A stretch of DNA of 59,496 nucleotides from Pengzhenrongella frigida (lineage in GTDB: Bacteria > Actinomycetota > Actinomycetes > Actinomycetales > Cellulomonadaceae), in NCBI RefSeq assembly GCF_004168625.1, contig NZ_SDWW01000027.1, positions 1-59,496 of the forward strand. The letters run 5' to 3'. A model generated the notes under the pieces. The model made no database searches and was not told the origin of the DNA. It was given only the letters and a program-made list of their open reading frames with translations. Position 1 is the stretch's first letter, and each line of letters begins with the position of its first letter. The translations under genes and the position numbers were made by a program. Of the stretch, positions 1 to 9,214 are shown in pieces.

Positions 1-1327
1 CCGGCCGAACGACCACCGAGACCGGGGCCCCCGGTTCGCGCGCCACGACGGGCGGCGCGACCAGGACCGTGCCGAGGGCGACCACGAGGGCGCCGAGCGC
101 GACCGGACCCACGACCATCCGGCCGGAGCGCCCGCCGCGCGCGGCGGATCGCGGCGCGCGGACCGCCGCGGCCCACCGGCCGACGGCGCCGCGCCGGACC
201 GGGAGCTCGACCCACCGGTAGGAGGCCTCCGCCAGGACGAGCGTCACCCCGAGCCGCAGGACGGCCGCGGCGACGCCGTCGAAGGCGAGCTCGAAGCCCG
301 GCCGCGACAGCATGAGCACCGGCCAGTGCCACAGGTAGATGCCGTAGGAGCGCTGGCCGAGGTAGCGCCAGGGCTGCGTGCCGAGCAGTCGGCCGAGACG
401 CGCCCCCGGGTGGGCCAGCGCCGCCACGAGCAGCGCCGCGAGCACGCTCACGATCCCGAACCCGCCCCGGTACAGCGCGACGGACAGGGAGCTGGTCCAC
501 CAGTAGGCCCCGACGAGCCCGACCAGACCGACGACCCCGAGCCCCTCGAGCCACCAGGGCGCCGACCGGACCTGTCCACGAGCGGCCGCCGCCGCCGGCG
601 CCGCCCCGGCCCGGGCCAGCGACGTCGTCGTCGTCCACGGCGCCCAGACCGCCCCGAGCGCCGAGCCCAGGAGCAGGCCCATCGCGTGCGACGCCGAGCC
701 GAGGTAGGCGGGGCTGGGATCGTTCGGGATCGGGAACCCGCCGGCCACGGCCATCGCCGCCATCAGCGCCGTCGACGCCGCGGCACCCCCCAGCGCGACC
801 CGCGCGATCCGTCGTGGCCCGCCGGGGCCGGCCCTGCGGAGCAGGAAGGCCACGGCCACGGGCCAGAGCAGGTAGAACTGGCCCTCGATCGCGAGCGACC
901 ACAGGTGCTGGAGCAGCGGCGGGCGACCGCTGGCCTCGAAGTACGACTGGTCCCCGGCCAGGCTCGACCAGTTGGAGAGGTACACGAGCGCTGCCGGGAC
1001 GTCGACGCGCAGCTCCGCGAGCTCGGCGCGCACGGCGAGGGCCGCCGTCGTGCACACGACCAGGAGCATCAGCCACAGCGCGGGCAGCAGCCGGCGTGCG
1101 CGTCGCAGGAGGAAACGCCCCAGGTCCAGGCGCCCCGAGCGCCGGTGCTCGACGACGAGGGACGACGTGATGAGGAAGCCCGAGAGCACGAAGAACACGT
1201 CGACCCCGAGGAAACCGCCCGGCACGGCCGGGGCACCCAGGTGGTAGAGCACGACGGCGAGCACGGCGAGCGCGCGGATCCCGTCGAGGCCGGGCAGGTA
1301 CGGGATGCGGGTGGTCTCGGGGGTCAC
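1..1327 (-). CDS. OafA/YrhL-type membrane acyltransferase (acyltransferase family 3), 3' end missing
   Basis: The frame is open from a GTG at 1327 to the window edge (about 442 codons), so the C-terminus is cut off. It opens with RIPYLPGLDGIRALAVLAVV, followed by VFFVLSGFLIT, the classic start of family 3 acyltransferases. It continues with SNWSSLAGDQSYFEA and LQHLWSLAIEGQFYLLWP, which are typical of the OafA group. Many hydrophobic segments follow, and the last visible residues leave the membrane region, where OafA proteins usually continue into a periplasmic SGNH-like domain. Proteins of this family transfer acetyl or other acyl groups to surface sugars. The start lies 35 bases downstream of the mfd stop on the same strand, so the two may be cotranscribed. 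The GTG has only a distant GGAGG, so the start is moderately certain. Confidence 0.85.
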   Translation of the reverse strand, partial: MTPETTRIPYLPGLDGIRALAVLAVVLYHLGAPAVPGGFLGVDVFFVLSGFLITSSLVVEHRRSGRLDLGRFLLRRARRLLPALWLMLLVVCTTAALAVRAELAELRVDVPAALVYLSNWSSLAGDQSYFEASGRPPLLQHLWSLAIEGQFYLLWPVAVAFLLRRAGPGGPRRIARVALGGAAASTALMAAMAVAGGFPIPNDPSPAYLGSASHAMGLLLGSALGAVWAPWTTTTSLARAGAAPAAAAARGQVRSAPWWLEGLGVVGLVGLVGAYWWTSSLSVALYRGGFGIVSVLAALLVAALAHPGARLGRLLGTQPWRYLGQRSYGIYLWHWPVLMLSRPGFELAFDGVAAAVLRLGVTLVLAEASYRWVELPVRRGAVGRWAAAVRAPRSAARGGRSGRMVVGPVALGALVVALGTVLVAPPVVAREPGAPVSVVVRP

Positions 1328-1362
1328 GTCGCGGAGCGTGACCTCCCGGAGGCTCGCGCCTC

Positions 1363-4300
1363 TCAGGATGTCGCCTGGACCTTGGCCGCCGCCCCGATGT
1401 CGCCGCGCACCACGGCCTCGACCAGCTGGCGCGCCCACGCGAGGATCTCCGCGCCGTGCAACGGTCGCCCGCCGATCCGCGCCGTGGTCGGGAACGGCAC
1501 CAGGATCGTGCGCAGCGCCGGCTTGAGGACCGTGCCCGGGTACAGCCGCTTGAGCCGCAGCTGCGCGGACTCGGGCAGGTCGACCGGCGCGAACCGGACG
1601 ACCCGGCCCTGCGCGGTGACGTCGGCGAGACCGGCCGCGCGGGCCACGTTGCGGAAGTCCGCGACCGCGAACAGGTTCTCGACCGCGTCGGGGATCGGCC
1701 CGTAGCGGTCGATCAGCTCGGCGCGCACCTCCGCGAGCGCCGCCTCGTTCTCAGCGACGGCCAGCTTGCGGTAGGCCTCCAGCCGCAGCCGCTCGTGCGC
1801 GATGTAGCCGTGCGGGATGTGGGCGTCGACCGGCAGCTCGATCGTGACCTCGGGCACCACCTCGTCGACCTCGCCGCGGAAGTTGGCCACGGCTTCGCCG
1901 ACCATGCGGATGTACAGGTCGAAGCCGACCCCCTCGATGTGCCCGGACTGCTCGCCACCGAGCAGGTTCCCGGCGCCGCGGATCTCCAGGTCCTTCATGG
2001 CGATCTGGATGCCCGCGCCCAGGTCGGTGTGCGCCGCCATGGTCGCGAGCCGGTCGTGGGCCGTCTCGGTCAGGGGACGCTCGGGCGGGTACAGCAGGTA
2101 GGCGTAGGCACGCTCGCGTCCGCGCCCGACGCGCCCGCGCAGCTGGTGCAGCTGCGACAGGCCGAGCACGTCCGCGCGTTCGAGGATCAGCGTGTTGGCG
2201 TTCGAGATGTCGAGCCCGGTCTCGATGATCGTGGTGCAGACCAGGACGTCGAACTTCTTCTCCCAGAAGTCTCCGATGACCCGCTCGAGCGTGTGCTCGG
2301 GCATCTTGCCGTGCCCGACGGCGATCCTCGCCTCGGGCACCAGCTCGGCCAGCCGCGCTGCGGCCCGGTCGATCGACGCCACCTTGTTGTGCACGTAAAA
2401 GACCTGCCCCTCGCGCAGCAGCTCGCGGCGGATCGCGGCGGTGATCTGCTTCTCGTCGTACGCCCCGACGAACGTCAGCACGGGATGGCGCTCCTCGGGC
2501 GGCGTCGCCAGCGTGGACATCTCCCGGATCCCCGTGATGGCCATCTCGAGCGTGCGCGGGATGGGCGTGGCGCTCATGGAGAGCACGTCGACGTTGGTGC
2601 GCAGCTGCTTGAGGGTCTCCTTGTGCTCGACGCCGAACCGCTGCTCCTCGTCGACGATCACCAGGCCGAGGTCCTTGAAGTGCACCTCGCCGGTGATCAG
2701 GCGGTGCGTGCCGATGACGACGTCGACCGTGCCGTCGGTGAGCCCGGCGAGGACCTCGCGCGACTCGGCCGGCGACTGGAACCGGGACAGCGCCTTGACC
2801 CGGACAGGGTACGGCGCGTACCGCTCGGAGAACGTGTCGAGGTGCTGCTGGACGAGCAGGGTCGTCGGCACGAGCACCGCGACCTGCTTGCCGTCCTGGA
2901 CGGCCTTGAACGCCGCGCGGATCGCGATCTCGGTCTTGCCGTACCCGACGTCGCCGGAGATCAGGCGGTCCATCGGGACCGTCTTCTCCATGTCCGCCTT
3001 GACCTCCTCGATCGTGGCGAGCTGGTCGGGGGTCTCGACGTAGGCGAACGCGTCCTCGAGCTCGCGCTGCCACGGGGTGTCGGGTCCGAAGGCGTGCCCG
3101 GCCGTGGCCATCCGCGCCGAGTACAGCTGGATGAGCTCCGCGGCGATCTCCTTGATCGCCTTGCGGGCGCGGCCCTTGGTCTTGGCCCAGTCGCCGCCGC
3201 CCATCTTGCTCAGCGTCGGGGACTCGCTGCCGGTGTACTTGGTCACCTGGTCGAGCTGGTCGGTGGGCACGTAGAGGCGGTCGCCGGGGTGGCCGCGCTT
3301 GGACGGCGCGTACTCGATCACGAGGTACTCGCGGGTCGCGGCGCCGGAACCGGACCCGATGGTCCGCTGGACGAGCTCGACGAACCGGCCGACCCCGTGC
3401 TGCTCGTGCACGACGTTGTCCCCGGGACGCAGCTGGAGCGGGTCGACGACGTTGCGGCGGCGCGAGGGCATCCTGCGCATGTCCCGCGTCGAGGACCCGG
3501 CCCGCCCGGTGAGGTCCGACTCGGAGAACACCGCGAGGTGCAGGTCGGTCGCCACGAACCCCGGCCCGACGGGGGCGGGGGTGACGAGCACGACGCCGCC
3601 GTCCGGGTCGGACCCGATCTCGCCGACGAGGCGCGCCGGCACGTCGGCCGCACCGAGCTGTTCGACCATCCGGCGGGCCGGGCCGTGCCCCTCGGTCGTG
3701 AGCACCAGCCGCCAGCCGTCCCGCTGCAGCGCGCGCACGTCGGCGATCGCGCGCTCGACGTCACCGCGGTAGGAGGTCACGTCCCGCGCCGTGATGCTCA
3801 GGCTCACCGCACCCTCGTCGTCGGGCCCCGCGCGGAGACCGTCCCGCGCGCCGTCCGACCCGTCGGTGGCGGCGCCGGGGGTGGCGGCGTCGGGGGTTGC
3901 GGCGTCGGGGTCCAGGCCGAACGCGCTCAGCGTCCACCAGCCCAGGCCACGCCGGGTCGCGATGTCCCGGGCCTCGGCGAAGGTCGCGAACGACGCCGCG
4001 CGCAGGTCGATCGGCGTGCTGCCACCCGCCGCGGCCGACGTCCAGGCGGCGGCGAGGAACTCCTCGGTGGTGGCCACCAGGTCGTGGGCCCGACGACGCA
4101 CGCGTTCGGGGTCGGCGACGACGAGCAGCGCGTCCGCGGGCACCAGGTCGAGCACGGGGACCATCTGGCCCGCGAGCACCGGCGCGAGCGACTCCATGCC
4201 CTCGACGACGATGCCCTCGGCGAGCCGGCCGAGCATCTCCACCGCCCCCGGGAACTCGTCCGCGAGCGCCGCGGCGCGCGCCCGGACCTCGGCCGTGAGC

Positions 4301-5070
4301 AGGATCTCGCGGCACGGCGGTGCCCAGACCCCGCGCTCGGCGACCTCGAGGCTGCGCTGGTCGGCGACGGCGAACCAGCGCACCTCCTCGACCTGGTCAC
4401 CCCAGAACTCGACCCGTAGCGGGTGGTCCTCGGTCGGTGGGAAGACGTCGAGGATCCCGCCGCGCACCGCGAACTCGCCGCGGCGCTCCACCATGTCGAC
4501 GCGGGCGTAGGCGGCCGCGACGAGCCGATCGGCGACCCCGGCGAGGTCGGCACGCTCCCCGACGTGCAGCTCGACCGGGACCAGCTCACCGAGTCCGGCC
4601 ACGACCGGCTGGAGCATGGCCCGCACGGGCAGGACGAGCACGCGGATGGGACCGGTCTGGCCGGCGTCGGGCGACGGGTGGGCGAGGCGCCGGAACACGG
4701 CGAGCCGGCGGGCCACGGTGTCGCTGCGGGGCGAGAGCCGTTCGTGCGGCAGCGTCTCCCAGGCCGGCAGGACCGCGACGTCGTCGGCGGGGAGGTACCC
4801 CCGCAACGCGGCGGCGAGGTCGTCGGCATCGCGGCCGGTCGCCGTCACCACGACGAGCGCCCGCGCGCGGGCGTCGGGCGCGGGGAGCGCGACGGGGGTG
4901 CCCGACGACGTCGGCCCGGTCGCCCGCGCCCCGGTCATCGCCGCGAGCAGCGGCGGTCGGATCCCCGGCGGCCCGACGACGTCGACGGCGCCGCGGGTGC
5001 GAACCAGCTCGACCGCCTCAGCGGCAGCGGGGTCGGCGAGCACGGCAGACAGCAGTCCGGTGAGGTTCAT
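1363..5070 (-). CDS. mfd: Transcription-repair coupling factor Mfd
   Basis: This 1235-residue protein is an ATP-dependent translocase. It displaces RNA polymerase stalled at DNA lesions and recruits UvrA. The N-terminal third is the UvrB-like damage-recognition part. Around residue 550 is the CarD-like RNA polymerase interaction domain (GDNVVHEQHGVGRF). The RecG-like motor follows: Walker A near 707 (GDVGYGKTE), DEEQ box near 807, SATPIPRTLEMA, and the QLRGRVGRGRERAYAYLL motif near 975. A TRCF C-terminal domain ends the protein. I chose ATG 5070 (MNLTGLLSAVL) because GGAG lies just upstream and earlier in-frame starts add unrelated sequence. Full-length and intact; slightly longer than the E. 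coli enzyme, as is usual in actinobacteria. This is the one clear housekeeping gene in the window. Confidence 0.97.
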   Translation of the reverse strand: MNLTGLLSAVLADPAAAEAVELVRTRGAVDVVGPPGIRPPLLAAMTGARATGPTSSGTPVALPAPDARARALVVVTATGRDADDLAAALRGYLPADDVAVLPAWETLPHERLSPRSDTVARRLAVFRRLAHPSPDAGQTGPIRVLVLPVRAMLQPVVAGLGELVPVELHVGERADLAGVADRLVAAAYARVDMVERRGEFAVRGGILDVFPPTEDHPLRVEFWGDQVEEVRWFAVADQRSLEVAERGVWAPPCREILLTAEVRARAAALADEFPGAVEMLGRLAEGIVVEGMESLAPVLAGQMVPVLDLVPADALLVVADPERVRRRAHDLVATTEEFLAAAWTSAAAGGSTPIDLRAASFATFAEARDIATRRGLGWWTLSAFGLDPDAATPDAATPGAATDGSDGARDGLRAGPDDEGAVSLSITARDVTSYRGDVERAIADVRALQRDGWRLVLTTEGHGPARRMVEQLGAADVPARLVGEIGSDPDGGVVLVTPAPVGPGFVATDLHLAVFSESDLTGRAGSSTRDMRRMPSRRRNVVDPLQLRPGDNVVHEQHGVGRFVELVQRTIGSGSGAATREYLVIEYAPSKRGHPGDRLYVPTDQLDQVTKYTGSESPTLSKMGGGDWAKTKGRARKAIKEIAAELIQLYSARMATAGHAFGPDTPWQRELEDAFAYVETPDQLATIEEVKADMEKTVPMDRLISGDVGYGKTEIAIRAAFKAVQDGKQVAVLVPTTLLVQQHLDTFSERYAPYPVRVKALSRFQSPAESREVLAGLTDGTVDVVIGTHRLITGEVHFKDLGLVIVDEEQRFGVEHKETLKQLRTNVDVLSMSATPIPRTLEMAITGIREMSTLATPPEERHPVLTFVGAYDEKQITAAIRRELLREGQVFYVHNKVASIDRAAARLAELVPEARIAVGHGKMPEHTLERVIGDFWEKKFDVLVCTTIIETGLDISNANTLILERADVLGLSQLHQLRGRVGRGRERAYAYLLYPPERPLTETAHDRLATMAAHTDLGAGIQIAMKDLEIRGAGNLLGGEQSGHIEGVGFDLYIRMVGEAVANFRGEVDEVVPEVTIELPVDAHIPHGYIAHERLRLEAYRKLAVAENEAALAEVRAELIDRYGPIPDAVENLFAVADFRNVARAAGLADVTAQGRVVRFAPVDLPESAQLRLKRLYPGTVLKPALRTILVPFPTTARIGGRPLHGAEILAWARQLVEAVVRGDIGAAAKVQATS

Positions 5071-5345
5071 GCGCTCCAAGCTCCGGGCAGGCGCACGCCG
5101 AGCGAACAGGACGTGCCGGGGACCGGCTAAGCGTACGCGTGCCCGTCCCCGCTCCCGCGAGCGCTCCAGGCCGGCCGAGTCCCCCATTCGGGTCACGACG
5201 GGGTCGCGTGCCGTGCTGCAGGATTGGGGCCCCACCGGACAATCTGTGGCGAACCACGCCATACAGGGGAAACTGTGCGTAAGCCCACCAGGGGGACGGC
5301 CGACGGCCACCCATGGTGACCTGCAGGGCACAAGAGAGGTCGGAC

Positions 5346-6659
5346 ATGAACATCGCTGTCGTGGGACTCGGATACGTCGGAACGGTGACGGGCGCATGCC
5401 TGGCCGAGAGCGGCCACACCGTCGTCGGGGTCGATGTGAACCCGGTCAAGATCGGCCAGCTCAACGAGGGCATCAGCCCCGTGACAGAGATCCGCCTGGA
5501 CGAGATGGTCCGGAGCAACGTCGACGCCGGTCGCCTGCGTGCGACGAACGACATCGCGGCCGCGGTCGCGGACGCTGACGTCGTCCTGGTCTGCGTCGGC
5601 ACACCCTCAGGTCGAAATGGTGATGTCCACCTCCAGGACGTGCAGAAGGTGGTCGCCGAGATCGGGCGCGCACTGGCGCGGCTCGACGACTGGCGCCTGG
5701 TCTTGATCACGTCGACCGTGCCGCCGGGTACGGTCGCCGACGACATCATCCCGTTGCTCGAGCTCAACTCGGGCAAGCGCTGGCCCGAGGGGTTCGGCGT
5801 CGCCTTCTCCCCCGAGTTCCTGCGAGAGGGAACTGCGGTCGCCGACTTCCTGTCACCCCCGAAGAGCGTCGTCGGGGCCGACGACGACCGGTCGTTCGAG
5901 ACCGCCCGGTCGGTCTACGCGACCTTCGCCGACGACGTGACCCGCACGTCCATCGCCGTGGCCGAGATGGTCAAGTTCTCGGACAACGCCTGGCACGCGC
6001 TCAAGGTCGCGTTCGCGAACGAGATCGGGCGGGTCGCCGACGCGCACGGAGTCGACAGCCACGCCGTCATGGCGATCTTCAAGTCCGACACCCGGCTGAA
6101 CATCTCGACCACCTATCTCACCCCAGGCTTCGCGTTCGGCGGCTCGTGCCTTCCGAAGGACCTGCGAACTCTCACGTACCGCGCCCGGAGCAACGGCGCG
6201 AGCGTGCCGGTGCTCGAGTCGATCCTGCCGAGCAATGTCGCGCACCTCGACCTCGCCATCGACAAGATCACGTCGATCGGCGCCAAGAAGGTTGCGCTGC
6301 TCGGCCTGGCGTTCAAGAACGGAACCGACGACCTGCGCGAGAGCCCTGCGCTCGAGCTCGCCGAACGCCTCCTGGGCAAGGGCTACACCGTCACGATCCA
6401 CGACGAGCACGTCAACTTGTCGCGACTGATCGGCGCGAACCGTGAGTACGTCCTGAACGTGCTGCCGCACGTCGCAGAACACCTGTCAGGCGACTACCGG
6501 GCAGTCATCGCCGATGCCGACGTCATCGTCGTCACGCAGAACAACCCCACGTATGCCTCCGCTGTCGCCGACGCCCGGCCGGACCAGACGGTGCTCGACC
6601 TCTCCGGCGTGGCCCGGCAGGGCCAGGGCGCGGACAACTACATCGGCCTCACCTGGTGA
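5346..6659 (+). CDS. algD: GDP-mannose 6-dehydrogenase (AlgD-type nucleotide-sugar dehydrogenase)
   Basis: The 437-residue protein should oxidise an NDP-hexose to the uronate in two NAD+-dependent steps. An NAD-binding GLGYVG lies at residues 7-12. VAEMVK ends at Lys210, and GFAFGGSCLPKD places the catalytic Cys at 268; both numbers match P. aeruginosa AlgD. The C-terminal third (LLGLAFKNGTDDLRESP, GANREYV) also follows AlgD rather than the usual UDP-glucose dehydrogenase pattern (GFGGSCFPKD). The substrate is therefore more likely GDP-mannose than UDP-glucose, but this is inferred from motifs. ATG 5346 has GAGAGG six bases upstream. A truncated paralogue of this gene forms the front of the chimeric gene at 47034. 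It likely feeds the surface-glycan genes downstream. Confidence 0.9.
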   Translation: MNIAVVGLGYVGTVTGACLAESGHTVVGVDVNPVKIGQLNEGISPVTEIRLDEMVRSNVDAGRLRATNDIAAAVADADVVLVCVGTPSGRNGDVHLQDVQKVVAEIGRALARLDDWRLVLITSTVPPGTVADDIIPLLELNSGKRWPEGFGVAFSPEFLREGTAVADFLSPPKSVVGADDDRSFETARSVYATFADDVTRTSIAVAEMVKFSDNAWHALKVAFANEIGRVADAHGVDSHAVMAIFKSDTRLNISTTYLTPGFAFGGSCLPKDLRTLTYRARSNGASVPVLESILPSNVAHLDLAIDKITSIGAKKVALLGLAFKNGTDDLRESPALELAERLLGKGYTVTIHDEHVNLSRLIGANREYVLNVLPHVAEHLSGDYRAVIADADVIVVTQNNPTYASAVADARPDQTVLDLSGVARQGQGADNYIGLTW

Positions 6660-6697
6660 GCTAGGTCCCGCATCCTTCGGCGCGGCCCGAGCAGCTG

Positions 6698-7792
6698 TCA
6701 CCGGGCACGGTCCTCCACCGGCAGACCCCGTCGCCGGGGCGACGTCCTACGTGCTGACGACGACGACCTCCGGGCCGGGGGCGACGACAGCCGGCGCTGC
6801 GCGGGTCGCTCGACGAGGTGGTGCAGCCCGATGGCCAGGACCATCGCGACGCCGAGCGCGAGCACGGCGACGGCGGCACCGCGCAGGTCGGCCCAGACGA
6901 CGACCCGGATGACCAGCTCATGCACGAGATAGAAGGCGAAGGAGATCTTGCCCGCGTAGACGAACGCGCGATGTCCCAGAGCTCGGGTCCGGCGACGGAC
7001 GTCGCCCATGACGGCGGCCACGACGGCGATCCCGAACGGCACCGCCATCACCCCGTCGGTCACCCCCTGGTTCAGGTTGAGCAGGGCCAGCACCGCCGCG
7101 ACGACCACCGTGACCACGATCACCACCCACAGGCGCCACCGAGGTCGCCACCCGTCCCTGATCGCCAGGGCCGCCACGACTCCGAGGACGAACTCGCCCA
7201 TGCGAGCGAGCGGGAAATGGAAGGTGAAGCCGCCCAGCCACACGCTCTGGCTGGCGAGCACGGCCACCACGGTGAGCCACGTGGCCGGGATCGCCCACCG
7301 GAGGGCCGGCCGCAGCGGCGTCAGCCCGCGGACCAGGAGCGGGAAGCACAGGTAGAAGACCGCCTCGCAGCTCAGTGACCACGCGGGCCCGTTCATCCCG
7401 AACACCACCGCCGGGTCGGCAAACCACCCCTGGACCAGAAGGAGGTTGGCGAGGAAGACCGTCGGCGTCAGGCTCGGCGCAGCGATGGCGAGCTGGACCG
7501 CGAGCACGATCACCAGCACGACGAGGTGGCTCGGGTAGACCCGGGCGAACCGCCGACGGTAGAACTGGCGCGTCGAGGTCCCGGGCTGCAGGCTCCAGGT
7601 GAGCACGAACCCCGAGAGCACGAAGAAGAAGGACACCCCCGTGTATCCCATCGTGGCTCCGGGGATGGACACGACCCCGAACAGCCCGAGGTGGAACACG
7701 AACACCGCGAGGGCGGCGCCCGCCCGGAGCGACGTCAGGCTGGGAAGGTCCCGCGGCAGGGACTCGGACGTGGTCACCACGGCGGCCGTCAT
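6698..7792 (-). CDS. Acyltransferase family 3 membrane protein
   Basis: A polytopic membrane protein of 364 residues. It starts with LPSLTSLRAGAALAVFVFHLGLF and continues VSFFFVLSGFVLTWS and FYRRRFARVYPSHLVVL, the N-terminal signature of family 3 acyltransferases that decorate surface polysaccharides. About ten hydrophobic segments follow. NGPAWSLSCEAVFYLCFP matches the WSL-x-E region conserved in the family. The C-terminus is a basic, Ser/Arg-rich tail without an SGNH domain, so this is the short form. I chose ATG 7792 because the family homology starts about 20 residues later; upstream in-frame codons encode low-complexity sequence. It is convergent with the AlgD-type gene (38-bp gap) and divergent from the flavoprotein gene at 8004. 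Confidence 0.9.
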   Translation of the reverse strand: MTAAVVTTSESLPRDLPSLTSLRAGAALAVFVFHLGLFGVVSIPGATMGYTGVSFFFVLSGFVLTWSLQPGTSTRQFYRRRFARVYPSHLVVLVIVLAVQLAIAAPSLTPTVFLANLLLVQGWFADPAVVFGMNGPAWSLSCEAVFYLCFPLLVRGLTPLRPALRWAIPATWLTVVAVLASQSVWLGGFTFHFPLARMGEFVLGVVAALAIRDGWRPRWRLWVVIVVTVVVAAVLALLNLNQGVTDGVMAVPFGIAVVAAVMGDVRRRTRALGHRAFVYAGKISFAFYLVHELVIRVVVWADLRGAAVAVLALGVAMVLAIGLHHLVERPAQRRLSSPPARRSSSSARRTSPRRRGLPVEDRAR

Positions 7793-8003
7793 CGTCGCCG
7801 TCCCCGGCAGGGGGTCATCTGCGTGCGCTTCGTCATCGGTGCCCCCGGTCGCGGTGCAGGAATCGGTGAACCGTCTGCCTCCGCTCGGAGGGCAACGGGC
7901 GACATTCAGCCGCCCGACGTCGATCATCATCCGCGAAGGACCGGACGCGCGCGGGCAAATGGGTCATAGTGATCGCGAAAGCCTCCGAGGAAAGGTGCTC
8001 GCC

Positions 8004-9191
8004 GTGGCACGCGTGGTCGTCATCGGGGCCGGAATCGTGGGACTCGCGGTGGCCGCCCGGCTCGCTGCCCGGGGCGACGAGGCGGTCGTCATCGAGAAGG
8101 AGGGCGACCTCGCGCGGCACCAGACCGGTCGCAACTCGGGGGTCATCCATTCGGGCCTGTACTACGCCCCCGGCAGCCTCAAGGCCGAGTTCGCCGCCGC
8201 GGGAGCGCGGACGATGGTCGCGTTCGCCCGCGAGCACGAGGTCGAGGTCGTGGTGTGCGGCAAGCTGGTCGTCGCGACCAGCCCGGCACAGCTGCCGGCC
8301 CTGCGCGCCCTGGCCGCCCGGGCCGACGCCAACGGCGTTCCGGCCCGCTTGATCAGCGCGGCCGAGGCCCGCGAGTACGAGCCGCACGTCCGCTGCGTCG
8401 GCGCCCTGCGCGTGGAGAGCACCGGGAGCGTGGACTACGCCGGGGTGTGCCGGGCCCTGTCCCAGATCGTCACCGACCGCGGCGGCGAGGTCCGCTACGA
8501 CGAGCAGTACGTGGGCGCGCGGACCCGCGGCGACGGTGTAGAGGTCCGCACCGCGCGGGACGTCCTGCGAGCTGACGCGCTCGTGGCGTGCGCCGGGCTG
8601 CACGCCGACCGGGCCGCCGTCGCCGCCGGCGTCGACCCGGGTGCGCGCATCGTGCCGTTCCGGGGTGAGTACTTCGAGCTCACTCCCGAGGCATCCACGC
8701 TGGTCAACGGTCTGATCTACCCCGTCCCGGACCCCCGGTTCCCGTTCCTCGGCGTCCACCTGACCCGCATGATCCACGGCGGCGTGCACGCCGGTCCCAA
8801 CGCGGTGCTCGCGCTCGCCCGCGAGGGCTACCGCTGGCGCGAGGTGAACGCGCGGGACGTCGGCAGCGCGCTGTCCTGGCCGGGCCTGTGGCGGATGGGG
8901 GCGCACAACGTGCTCCCCGGTGCGCGCGAGGTGCTCCGATCGCTCTCGCGCCGCAGGTTCGCGGCAAGCCTTGCGGAGCTGGTCCCCGGGATCACCGCAG
9001 CCGACCTCGTCCCCGCCCCGGCGGGGGTCCGTGCCCAGGCGTTGTCACGCGACGGCAGCCTCGTCGACGACTTCCTGCTCCGCACCGCCCCCCGGCAGGT
9101 CCACGTGATCAACGCCCCCTCCCCCGCCGCGACGGCCGCGCTGCAGATCGCCGAACGGGTGGTGCGCGAGCTGGATGCGGTCACCAGGTAG
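8004..9191 (+). CDS. lhgO: L-2-hydroxyglutarate oxidase-like FAD-dependent oxidoreductase
   Basis: A DAO-family flavoprotein of 395 residues. The N-terminus VVVIGAGIVGLAVAARLAAR is the FAD Rossmann motif, followed by an acidic VIEKE. The segment TGRNSGVIHSGLYYAPGSLK is highly characteristic of LhgO, which oxidises L-2-hydroxyglutarate to 2-oxoglutarate and passes electrons to the membrane quinone pool. Length matches the family. GTG 8004 is preferred; an in-frame GTG at 7995 sits closer to the GAGG at 7987 and would add three residues. It runs in the same direction as the PAP2 gene 23 bp downstream. It has no obvious metabolic link to the glycan genes. In surface-polysaccharide loci such enzymes can also be recruited to other 2-hydroxy acids, which I cannot test here. 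Confidence 0.9.
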   Translation: MARVVVIGAGIVGLAVAARLAARGDEAVVIEKEGDLARHQTGRNSGVIHSGLYYAPGSLKAEFAAAGARTMVAFAREHEVEVVVCGKLVVATSPAQLPALRALAARADANGVPARLISAAEAREYEPHVRCVGALRVESTGSVDYAGVCRALSQIVTDRGGEVRYDEQYVGARTRGDGVEVRTARDVLRADALVACAGLHADRAAVAAGVDPGARIVPFRGEYFELTPEASTLVNGLIYPVPDPRFPFLGVHLTRMIHGGVHAGPNAVLALAREGYRWREVNARDVGSALSWPGLWRMGAHNVLPGAREVLRSLSRRRFAASLAELVPGITAADLVPAPAGVRAQALSRDGSLVDDFLLRTAPRQVHVINAPSPAATAALQIAERVVRELDAVTR

Positions 9192-9214
9192 TGGCACGCC
9201 ACGGGGGAGGCTCG

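Noticed and set aside
326-1705. Plus-strand open frame across the acyltransferase and the end of mfd
   Set aside because: Low-complexity Arg/Pro/Gln protein; the minus strand encodes clear acyltransferase and Mfd motifs in the same interval.
1456-4419. Long plus-strand open frame opposite mfd
   Set aside because: It mirrors the mfd codon pattern on the other strand, is Arg/Asp/His-rich without any domain, and mfd is intact. Antisense frames of this kind are expected at very high GC3.
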